Assembly: GCA_034430425.1 (NCBI GenBank)
Contig: DAOUEK010000020.1
Coordinates: 10,021-74,020, forward strand
From: WVZH01 sp034430425
GTDB taxonomy: Bacteria; Chloroflexota; Anaerolineae; Anaerolineales; E44-bin32
Length of the DNA stretch: 64,000 bases
Direction: 5' to 3'
The notes under the pieces were generated by a model. The model worked only from the letters and a program-made list of their open reading frames with translations. It was not told the DNA's origin and did not search any database. Below are positions 26,412-34,778 of the stretch, piece by piece (the first letter of the stretch is position 1; every line of letters begins with the position of its first letter). Position numbers and translations under genes: made by a program.

Positions 26412-27194
26412 ATGAAAAAGGATTTTTTTGGGGAACACCTGCAGGAGTTACCTTATTTTCGTTCGATCCTTCGCGCAGTCGAAGCTGAACTTCTCCAGCG
26501 TATGGAACTCACGCATCCGATACTCGACGTGGGATGCGGCGATGGACATTTTGCCTCCGTCGCATTGGATCAACCCATCGACTGGGGTATCGATCTCCAT
26601 TTGCCCTCGATCCGAGAAGCACAATCGCGGAAGGCTTATCGAGAACTGACGCAAGCCGATGGCAGCCGGTTGCCTTTCCCGGATCATTCGTTTGCAAGTG
26701 CATTAAGCAATTCTGTATTGGAACATATGCCGGATTTGGAAGCTGTTCTCGCGGATACTTCGCGTGTTCTGCGCCCTGGGGCAGTTTTTGTGTTTACCGT
26801 ACCAAATCCGGATTATCGAGATCAGCTCAGTTTCCCCCAATTTCTTCGACGCATTCATATGAAAACCCTGGGCGATGCCTATGAACGATATTTCATGTGG
26901 ATGTCCCGAACTTATAACCTGTTTGATGAGGATGGGTGGGGCGCACTCCTTTCTGGCGTGGGCTTTGAAGTCGAAGAGACTTTTCGTTACTTTCCCCCTT
27001 CCTCGCTACATGCATTAGAATGGGGACATTATTTTGGCGCGCCGTGTTTGATCCCGAGATGGATGTTCGGAAGATGGATTCTCGTGCCGAAAGAATGGAA
27101 TCTTAAGTGGACGGATCGTCTTATTCGGCGCTACGCAGATGTGAAGCCATGCGAAAACGGAACGTATAGTTATTACAAAGTGCGAAAGAGATGA
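26412..27194 (+). CDS. SAM-dependent methyltransferase (class I)
   Basis: 260 residues. Motif I is LDVGCGDGHF (~37-47), followed by IDLHLPSIREA, then LPFPDHSFASALSNSVLEH, the typical methyltransferase-11 region, and LRPGAVFVFTVPN. The C-terminal ~110 residues are aromatic rich. Start: the open frame reaches 26316, but that part overlaps the glycosyltransferase gene. ATG 26412 has AAGGA 11 bases upstream and is chosen. Likely methylates a sugar or lipid intermediate of the same pathway. The stop overlaps the next start (ATGA). Confidence 0.85.
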   Translation: MKKDFFGEHLQELPYFRSILRAVEAELLQRMELTHPILDVGCGDGHFASVALDQPIDWGIDLHLPSIREAQSRKAYRELTQADGSRLPFPDHSFASALSNSVLEHMPDLEAVLADTSRVLRPGAVFVFTVPNPDYRDQLSFPQFLRRIHMKTLGDAYERYFMWMSRTYNLFDEDGWGALLSGVGFEVEETFRYFPPSSLHALEWGHYFGAPCLIPRWMFGRWILVPKEWNLKWTDRLIRRYADVKPCENGTYSYYKVRKR

Positions 27195-29446
27195 TAGACG
27201 AAAAGCGAAGTAACACTATGGACATCGAAGATCCACAGCATCGCCAAGAGGAGCCAACCGTCCTGGATTGGGTGAAATCCGTCCTGCGTTTCAATCCTAT
27301 CCCGATTCCTGAAGAATCTGCAATAGAAGCGAACATCGCAACACCACCCGTCCGGCGTTCACAGTCGGAGTTGGAAGCGGAAAGCGCGCCCGTCGGACTT
27401 CCACAGTGGTCTCATATAAGATTTCCCCTTGCGTTGATCCTGGCTTTAATCTCGCAATTCACGATCGAAACGATTAAAACCAGTCCCAACTGCTGCACTT
27501 CGACCCATCATCTCGTCATTCTTGTCAGCTGTCTATTGCTACTCGCTGCAATAGTGATCCTCGTCTGTGTGATTTCAAATGGAGACTTTCGACTTAAGCC
27601 GTTGCCGGAAACCCAGGCCGAGGCGAGCGTAGTTGCCTTCCGGCCTTTGCCGTTACTGCTTGCTGTAATTTTTTCATTATTGACCTATCTTGAATCGAGC
27701 AAAGCCACTTTTCGCTATTCGACCGTGTTGTTTTGGGTATCTGCCTTGATTTGTGCTTTGATGGCGTTCTGGGAAGTTGACTTATCTCTCGGGCAGATAT
27801 TTACACGTTGGAAAAAGAGATTGCTTGGGCTTGATTTCAAGATCACGCTTGATGGTTGGTCCCTGGTGGTGTTGATTGGGTTTGGTGTGTCTCTGTACTT
27901 CCGCATCGTCGATTTGAATTCTCTTCCTCCCGAAATGGTCAGCGATCATGCAGAAAAATTGCTCGACGTTGTGGATGTTCTCGATGGAAAATTTTCGATT
28001 TTCTTCCCGCGAAACACAGGCCGGGAGGCGCTGCAGTTTTACATGGCTGCTGCAGCTGCGAAGTGGCTAGGGACCGGTATTTCCTTCATGACGCTTAAGA
28101 TCGGCACGGTCATCGCCGGTTTGGTAACTTTGCCCTATATATACCTCCTGGGAAAGGAAGTCGGAGGACGTGAGACCGGTCTGTTTGCCATGGTGCTGGC
28201 GGGGATCGGGTATTGGCCGAACGTGATCAGCCGTGTTGGGCTGCGTTTTCCGCTTTATCCGCTATTTGTTGCTCCAGCCATGTACTATTTGTTGCGCGGT
28301 GTGCGCCGTAAAAAGCTGAATGACTTACTGCTTTGCGGCCTGGCCGTCGGGTTTGGGCTGCATGGATACAGCCCGGCGCGGGTTATCCCCATTATGATTT
28401 GTTTGGGCGTTCTTATTCTTCTGCTGCAGCGTGAATCGCGCGGTCAGCGTTGGGCGATCATCACCCGGCTGATCGCCATCGGATTTATCGCTATCGTGGT
28501 TACACTGCCTCTCATACGTGTTGCGGTGGAACGTCCGCAGGAGGTCTTTTACCGAACGTTAACACGAGTCGGAGATGAGGAACGCGAGATCGATGGATCT
28601 CCAATGCAGGTATTTGCCGGTAATGTTGTGAGAGCGTTGGGGATGTATGTCTGGGACGATGGCGAAGTATGGGTAAATTCCGTTCCGCATCGTCCCGCGT
28701 TGGATTGGATAACGGCGGCACTTTTTTGTTTGGGCCTGGTGATATTGATCGTACGCTATCTCAGGCAAAAGTATTGGGCGGATTTGTTTCTGCTTCTTTC
28801 GATTCCGGTCCTTCAATTACCTTCGACTCTGGCTATTGCGTTTCCCAATGAGAACCCGGCCACCAATCGTGCCGCTGGCGCCTTCGTACCGGCATTTGTG
28901 ATCGCAGGCCTCGCACTTGCAGCGCTGCCAGCCTATTTCCGAAAACTGGGGAAGGAAGGTCGTCACGTCATTGCAAGCAGCGTTACCATCCTGGTCCTGT
29001 TACTCATCGCTGCCGTGGAAAATTACCATCTTGTCTTTACCGAGTACGCCGAAGGATATCGAGGCGCTGCGTGGAACACCAGCGATGCCGGTTCAGTGAT
29101 TGAGGGTTTTGCCGAATCGATTGGATCGTATGATACCGCCCACGTCGTTGCGTATCCGCATTGGATGGACACTCGCCTGGTGGGGATAAACGCCGGTCAA
29201 CCGCGGCGTGATTATGCGATCTGGGCCGACGATTTCCAGGAACTGCGATTCGATCCTCGAGCGATGTTGTTTATTCTTAAACCGGAAGACCAGGATTCAC
29301 TATCCCAGTTGGAGGTTCTCTTCCCGTCTGGATCACTTTCCACGTGGCAGGATGACATTCCCGGCAAAGATTTCCTGATTTATTTTGTTCCTGCAGATTC
29401 TGGGAGAAGCGAGTTTACTCACATGGAAGAGAATATCGATGAATGA
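27191..29446 (+). CDS. GT-C membrane glycosyltransferase, ArnT/PMT-like
   Basis: 751 residues. A hydrophilic N-terminal tail (~70) precedes ten or more membrane helices and a C-terminal extracytoplasmic domain (~620-751). In the first periplasmic loop LPPEMVSDHAEKLLDVVDVL carries the acidic residues expected of the GT-C catalytic Asp/Glu region. LYPLFVAPAMYYLLRGVRR and FGLHGYSPARVIP match the GT39/GT83-type architecture. It should move a sugar from a polyprenyl carrier to an acceptor outside the membrane. ATG 27191 overlaps the methyltransferase stop. The fusion protein downstream starts inside its 3' end. Confidence 0.83.
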   Translation: MIDEKRSNTMDIEDPQHRQEEPTVLDWVKSVLRFNPIPIPEESAIEANIATPPVRRSQSELEAESAPVGLPQWSHIRFPLALILALISQFTIETIKTSPNCCTSTHHLVILVSCLLLLAAIVILVCVISNGDFRLKPLPETQAEASVVAFRPLPLLLAVIFSLLTYLESSKATFRYSTVLFWVSALICALMAFWEVDLSLGQIFTRWKKRLLGLDFKITLDGWSLVVLIGFGVSLYFRIVDLNSLPPEMVSDHAEKLLDVVDVLDGKFSIFFPRNTGREALQFYMAAAAAKWLGTGISFMTLKIGTVIAGLVTLPYIYLLGKEVGGRETGLFAMVLAGIGYWPNVISRVGLRFPLYPLFVAPAMYYLLRGVRRKKLNDLLLCGLAVGFGLHGYSPARVIPIMICLGVLILLLQRESRGQRWAIITRLIAIGFIAIVVTLPLIRVAVERPQEVFYRTLTRVGDEEREIDGSPMQVFAGNVVRALGMYVWDDGEVWVNSVPHRPALDWITAALFCLGLVILIVRYLRQKYWADLFLLLSIPVLQLPSTLAIAFPNENPATNRAAGAFVPAFVIAGLALAALPAYFRKLGKEGRHVIASSVTILVLLLIAAVENYHLVFTEYAEGYRGAAWNTSDAGSVIEGFAESIGSYDTAHVVAYPHWMDTRLVGINAGQPRRDYAIWADDFQELRFDPRAMLFILKPEDQDSLSQLEVLFPSGSLSTWQDDIPGKDFLIYFVPADSGRSEFTHMEENIDE

Positions 29447-32400
29447 CTCTGTATCATCACTGCCATCCCAACCGCGCTCGTTGAGAAAAATGGCAGCGGA
29501 TGTGATGCGTCCGTATTTACCCGGTTTGATTTTACTCTTGATTCTTGTTCTAGCAGCGTCGCTGCGTCTGGCTGGATTGGATTGGGATGCGCATAGCCAC
29601 AATCATCCGGATGAGCGTTTTCTCACCATGGTGGAAAGCAGCATCCGTTTCCCGGAATCGATCGCAGAATATCTTGATACGCACAATTCGACCCTGAATC
29701 CCCATAACATGGGGTACGGTTTCTTTGTTTACGGCACGTTTCCGATTTTTCTCGTACGTGCTGTCGCCGAATGGGTAGGGAAGACGGGTTATGATGAGGT
29801 TTACCTCGTTGGCCGGGCGGTATCTGTGCTCTTTGATCTGGTCACGATCTTCGTGGTTTACTTGATCGGAAAACGACTATATCGACCGCGGGTAGGGCTG
29901 CTGGCTGCCCTCTTTGCCAGTCTCTCCGTTTTGCTCATTCAGCATGCGCACTTCTTCGTCGTCGATCCGGTCGCAAACGCCTTTATCCTGGCCGGTTTGT
30001 ATTTCGCCATCCGGATTTTCGACAACGGTGAGGGAATCGATTACACGTTTTTCGGCATCTTGCTTGGACTATCGGTGGCTTCAAAGATCAATGCCGTGCC
30101 GCTGGCAGCCATAGTTGCATTGGCGGCAGCCGCACGTGTTTTTACCTCAAACAACGATCAATTTCTCCGCGAATTGAAGCGAGCGGCAGTTTTCCTGGTT
30201 TTGGCAGCGTTCCTCTCCGTGTTGACTTTCCGCATTTTTCAACCATATGCATTTGAGGGACCATCCTTTTTCAATGTTGGGATCAACCAGCGCTGGATGG
30301 ACAACATGTCCGAAATTCAGGCTATGAATCGCGGTGACACCGATGCGCCATATGCGCTGCAGTGGGCTGATCGAGCACCCATATTTTTCTCACTCAAGAA
30401 TCTGATTTTATGGGGATTGGGATTGCCCCTGGGCGTTGTGGCATGGGCAGGGTGGGGTTTGGCTTTGTGGGAGATGTTCCACGGAAATTGGCGTCGACAT
30501 TTTATCCTTATCATCTGGACGGGCGCGTATTTCCTCTGGCAGTCCATCGGGTTCACCCCTGCCATGCGCTACCAAATTCCTGTCTATCCCACCCTGGCCT
30601 TACTGGCGGCGTGGGGACTGTGGCGATCCTGGGAGAAAGCCCGTACGGTGCGTATCGAAAGACGACGCCTCGCAGAGATCCTTGTCGCTGGGGTTGCCTG
30701 CCTCACCGTCGTTTGGACGGTCGTATGGGCGTTGGCCTTTACAAGCATCTACACTCGTCCACTTACTCGGGTTGAAGCGTCAGAATGGATCTATACGAAA
30801 GTCCCCGCGGCAATCAATGTCGTCGTCAATACCGAAGATGGGCGCTTGTTCGAACCCCTTGCCGTACCGCTGAATACTGTTCTGGCGGCGGAGAAGCCGT
30901 ACGAGATAATTTTCAAAAGCAACCACACCGGCCTGATTGACGGTATCTCGATGGCCTCTGTTCGATACCTGAGTTTCGAAAATGAACAAGTTCTCTTTTC
31001 CATCGAGATCGCCGAAAACAAAGCGGATGGCGTCATACTGGGGACACATCAAACGGAAGCCGCATTGATCCCGGATACGCCAACCAAGCTTGACCTTCGC
31101 TTCGACAATCCCATCGAAGTCCTCGCCGGACACTCCTACGTACTCACGCTTGGTTACGAATCCAGCGGGGCGGTAGAGCTAGATCGTGAGATTTCGATCT
31201 TAGTGAACGATTCCGGAATGGAAAACCGCCAGGCGATTACCCTTCCAGAGACCGAGTATGCCCTCGGCAGTGTCACACAACCGATCCATCAGTTTACGAG
31301 TCATCTCGATGGCGAGATAGTCGCGATGTATTTCCCCTATGTTTTCGATGCCTCGAGTTCGGCAGGATCGGAGCGGAATTTTCAAATCGAGTTGTTGCGC
31401 GATCCGATCGAAAACCCGCTGCTCGTTGCCACCTATCAAGGCGTAGCGATAGATGCTGAAACGGAAATCGAGGTGCAGTTCGATACGGCGCTTCCGATCG
31501 TCGCAGGGGAGACGTATTATCTACGCTTTTCTCTGCTCGAAGGCACTACGATGGCCTTTCGGGCTTCCGCCATTATCAGCGAGACGACCTGGGACGATGG
31601 GCTGCCATTTCGCGTTGGGGGGTACGACATTGGCGGACGATACCGCAGTCTAAATCAAGAATTGTATTGGGACGATGCCGCCGATGATGACATGAGTGGT
31701 GTGTCGGATAAATTGGAACGCATTGTCTCGACTTTGACGCAAGGGGATTATTTTATCATTACCTCGAATCGACAATACGGAACCATCACACGTGTCCCTA
31801 TACGATATCCCCTCACGATCGCATATTACCGTGCCTTGTTTTCCTGTGCAGAGCCGGCAGCGATATTAACCTGTGGTGCTGAAGCGCAGCCTGGCGAGAC
31901 AGGGGAGTTGCTGGGATACGAACTCGTACAGGTGTTTGAGAGCAACCCGCAGCTTGGCTCAATCGAGATTTCCGATCAGCTGGCTGAAGAGGCCTTTACG
32001 GTATACGACCATCCAAAAGTGTTGATCTTCCGGAAGACCGAATCTTTCACACCCGAGGGCGTGATTGATGTTTTAAAGAATGTGGACCTGAGGCAAGCTC
32101 AACACGTCTTACCAAAAGATGTTAGAAAAAGCGAAGCCCCACAAAGCTTACTCCTGAGTGAAAGTGAGTGGGAAGAACAGCAAGAATCCGGAACGTGGTC
32201 AGAACTGTTCGATCGTTCGAATCTGATTAATCGGAACGGTGGCATCGCCGTAGTTGTGTGGTGGCTGGCAATTACGATGATAGGATGGATTGCCTTTCCG
32301 ATTACACGCATGGCATTTGGCGGCTTCAAAAACGCAGGATACCCAATCTCCCGTATCGTCGGACTATTGTTGGTCGCATGGGGAAGTTGGCTGCTGGGAA

Positions 32401-34778
32401 GTCTGGGAATCAGCGTATCCCGGATCACCATTCTCGCTGTGGTTGCTTTGATGGCCATCATTTCCATGATCGTTGTCTGGGTGGATCGCGAGAATTTCCT
32501 GCAATTTCTGCGGGATCGGAAGCGAGAGATTTTAATCACGGAAGCTATCGTTCTCGCCTTCTTTTTATTCGATCTTTTCATTCGGTTGGGTAATCCCGAT
32601 TTATGGCATCCTGCATTTGGTGGTGAGAAACCGATGGATTTCTCTTATCTAAATGCGGTTCTGAAAAGTACCTCGTTTCCACCGTATGACCCCTGGTTTG
32701 CCGGCGGCTATATCAATTATTACTACTTTGGCTTTGTGATCGTTGGTATGCCGATCAAACTCTTGGGCATACTCCCATCCATGGCCTACAACCTCGTCAT
32801 CCCTACGCTATTTTCCTTACTGGCAATGGCTGGCTACTGCGTTGCCTATAATTTGGTTGCATTCACAAAAGGACGGGTGGGGAACATCCGTCTTCCCAAC
32901 GCTCGTACCGCGGGTATCGCCGCCGCATTGGTACTCGTCCTGCTGGGCAATCTCGGCACAGCGGATATGCTTTTCGACGAGTTCAAAGCGATCGGTGCAG
33001 CTCCAGATTCGCAAGCCAATGGCCTGCTTGGAACGTTCCAGGCCATGGCCGGGTTTATACGATTCGTGGGATCCGGATTCCAATTCCAAATACCACTACA
33101 TCACTGGTATTGGAATCCCAGCCGAGCCATAACGCCGGGGGTTGGTGAGGTCGGTCCGATTACCGAGTTCCCATTTTTCACCTTCCTGTATGCGGATTTA
33201 CATGCCCATATGATCAGCAGACCACTAACGATCCTGTGTATCGCATGGATTCTGTCTCGGCTGCTGCTTGCAGCTCGACGAGAGCGGGGAGGCTGGTTGG
33301 GATTGGGCATATCTATTCTTTTTGGGGGCATCTTATTTGGCGCACTCGGCCCCACAAACATGGCAGATTTTCCCGTCTATTGGGCCCTGGGAGCGATCGG
33401 AGCGGGGTATTCGGTGTTGTTCTTCCACCGAAATATTAGTCTGCGAAGCATATTCGAGGCACTCTTGATCGTCCTGCTTTTACTCGGTTTTGCCAACCTG
33501 CTCTACCAGCCGTTTCACGCTTCGTATGCGCAGGGCTACAACGATTTGGAAATCTGGCGGGGTGCGAAAACTTCCTTCACGGACTACTTCACCGTTCATG
33601 GTTTATTCCTCTTCATGATTGCATCCTGGCTGATTTGGGAATCCGTCCGCTGGATGGACGAGACTCCGCTCTCGGCGCTGCAGCGATTACGGCCTTACCT
33701 TGGCCTGATTGCGCTTGGCGGGATTGTCTTTGCGATTGTCATGGCCATTTTGATTGGTCTTGGTTATCCCGTCACATGGTTCGCCATACCTATCATTACC
33801 CTGGCTGGCGTGTTGATATTACGAAGGGGTCTGGCAGTAGAAAGGCGAGCCGTGTTGTCTCTGATCGGTGTGGCGCTTGCTTTGACTTTCTTCGTCGAAA
33901 TCGTTGTTGTCAAAGCGACGATCGATCGCATGAACACGGTGTTTAAGTTCTATATGCAGGTATGGGATATGCTTAGTGTGGCGGTTGGTGCAGCCTTCGC
34001 CTGGATACTGGTGGACCTTCCCACTTGGCGACGGGCATGGCGGGGTGTTTGGCGAGTCATGGCTTGTGTAGTAATTGCATCTGCGGTGCTTTATCCCCTC
34101 TTTGCCACCCCGGCAAAAATTCGAGATCGCTGGGTGCCCGAAGCCCCGCTTTCGTTGGATGGAATGGCGTTCATGCCGTTTGCGGTACACGCTGAAATGC
34201 ACGATACCTTCTCTCTCCAGGAGGATTATGAAGCCATTCGATGGATGCAGGACAACATTGAAGGTACTCCTGTAATCATTGAAGTCAATGCACCCGAATA
34301 CCGCTGGGGTTCCCGATTCACGATCTATACCGGCTTGCCGGGCGTGATAGGCTGGTTGAATCACCAGCGACAACAGCGGGTCAAAGGGCCAGCCGGTGCT
34401 GTCGAAGAGCGTGCCGCAGATGTGTTGCGTTTTTATCTCACACAGTCGATCCAGGAAGCACAGCAAGTACTCGACCGATACAACGTGCGTTACGTTGTTC
34501 TTGGTCAACTGGAGCGAGCTTACTTTGAAAACGTTCAACCGTGCTGGAGCGGATCCGAAAGTCAAGAGGTGAGTTGTGATATGCGCGGCTACCCCTACGG
34601 CATGGGGCAGCCCGACGTGTCAGCCTCGGATTGTGATCCGATTAATGCGGATGCAGCGGACAACCAACTTGTGTGTCCTACCCATGGATTGGAGAAGTTT
34701 GACGCCATGGTTATCGACGGATTGCTCAAGGAAGTGTATCGCTTCGGTGAGACGCAAATTTTCGAGGTAGTCCAATGA
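29439..34778 (+). CDS. Giant fusion: GT-C glycosyltransferase plus YYY (DUF2298) membrane domain
   Basis: 1779 residues. The N-terminal part (~1-450) is an ArnT/PMT-like GT-C unit with HNHPDERFL in the first loop and many helices. A large soluble middle region (~450-900) has repeated beta-type segments (HSYVLTLGYESSGAVEL, GETYYLRFSLLEG). The C-terminal half (~930-1779) is a second membrane unit with EKPMDFSYLNAVL, FPPYDPWFAGGYINYYYFGF and IDRMNTVFKFYMQVWD, the hallmarks of the Chloroflexi/archaeal YYY family. Each half usually occurs as a separate protein. The start at 29439 overlaps the preceding gene by eight bases and is preferred over the upstream ATG at 29385. The stop overlaps the next start (ATGA). 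Role in surface glycan assembly is inferred from context. Confidence 0.85.
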   Translation: MNDSVSSLPSQPRSLRKMAADVMRPYLPGLILLLILVLAASLRLAGLDWDAHSHNHPDERFLTMVESSIRFPESIAEYLDTHNSTLNPHNMGYGFFVYGTFPIFLVRAVAEWVGKTGYDEVYLVGRAVSVLFDLVTIFVVYLIGKRLYRPRVGLLAALFASLSVLLIQHAHFFVVDPVANAFILAGLYFAIRIFDNGEGIDYTFFGILLGLSVASKINAVPLAAIVALAAAARVFTSNNDQFLRELKRAAVFLVLAAFLSVLTFRIFQPYAFEGPSFFNVGINQRWMDNMSEIQAMNRGDTDAPYALQWADRAPIFFSLKNLILWGLGLPLGVVAWAGWGLALWEMFHGNWRRHFILIIWTGAYFLWQSIGFTPAMRYQIPVYPTLALLAAWGLWRSWEKARTVRIERRRLAEILVAGVACLTVVWTVVWALAFTSIYTRPLTRVEASEWIYTKVPAAINVVVNTEDGRLFEPLAVPLNTVLAAEKPYEIIFKSNHTGLIDGISMASVRYLSFENEQVLFSIEIAENKADGVILGTHQTEAALIPDTPTKLDLRFDNPIEVLAGHSYVLTLGYESSGAVELDREISILVNDSGMENRQAITLPETEYALGSVTQPIHQFTSHLDGEIVAMYFPYVFDASSSAGSERNFQIELLRDPIENPLLVATYQGVAIDAETEIEVQFDTALPIVAGETYYLRFSLLEGTTMAFRASAIISETTWDDGLPFRVGGYDIGGRYRSLNQELYWDDAADDDMSGVSDKLERIVSTLTQGDYFIITSNRQYGTITRVPIRYPLTIAYYRALFSCAEPAAILTCGAEAQPGETGELLGYELVQVFESNPQLGSIEISDQLAEEAFTVYDHPKVLIFRKTESFTPEGVIDVLKNVDLRQAQHVLPKDVRKSEAPQSLLLSESEWEEQQESGTWSELFDRSNLINRNGGIAVVVWWLAITMIGWIAFPITRMAFGGFKNAGYPISRIVGLLLVAWGSWLLGSLGISVSRITILAVVALMAIISMIVVWVDRENFLQFLRDRKREILITEAIVLAFFLFDLFIRLGNPDLWHPAFGGEKPMDFSYLNAVLKSTSFPPYDPWFAGGYINYYYFGFVIVGMPIKLLGILPSMAYNLVIPTLFSLLAMAGYCVAYNLVAFTKGRVGNIRLPNARTAGIAAALVLVLLGNLGTADMLFDEFKAIGAAPDSQANGLLGTFQAMAGFIRFVGSGFQFQIPLHHWYWNPSRAITPGVGEVGPITEFPFFTFLYADLHAHMISRPLTILCIAWILSRLLLAARRERGGWLGLGISILFGGILFGALGPTNMADFPVYWALGAIGAGYSVLFFHRNISLRSIFEALLIVLLLLGFANLLYQPFHASYAQGYNDLEIWRGAKTSFTDYFTVHGLFLFMIASWLIWESVRWMDETPLSALQRLRPYLGLIALGGIVFAIVMAILIGLGYPVTWFAIPIITLAGVLILRRGLAVERRAVLSLIGVALALTFFVEIVVVKATIDRMNTVFKFYMQVWDMLSVAVGAAFAWILVDLPTWRRAWRGVWRVMACVVIASAVLYPLFATPAKIRDRWVPEAPLSLDGMAFMPFAVHAEMHDTFSLQEDYEAIRWMQDNIEGTPVIIEVNAPEYRWGSRFTIYTGLPGVIGWLNHQRQQRVKGPAGAVEERAADVLRFYLTQSIQEAQQVLDRYNVRYVVLGQLERAYFENVQPCWSGSESQEVSCDMRGYPYGMGQPDVSASDCDPINADAADNQLVCPTHGLEKFDAMVIDGLLKEVYRFGETQIFEVVQ

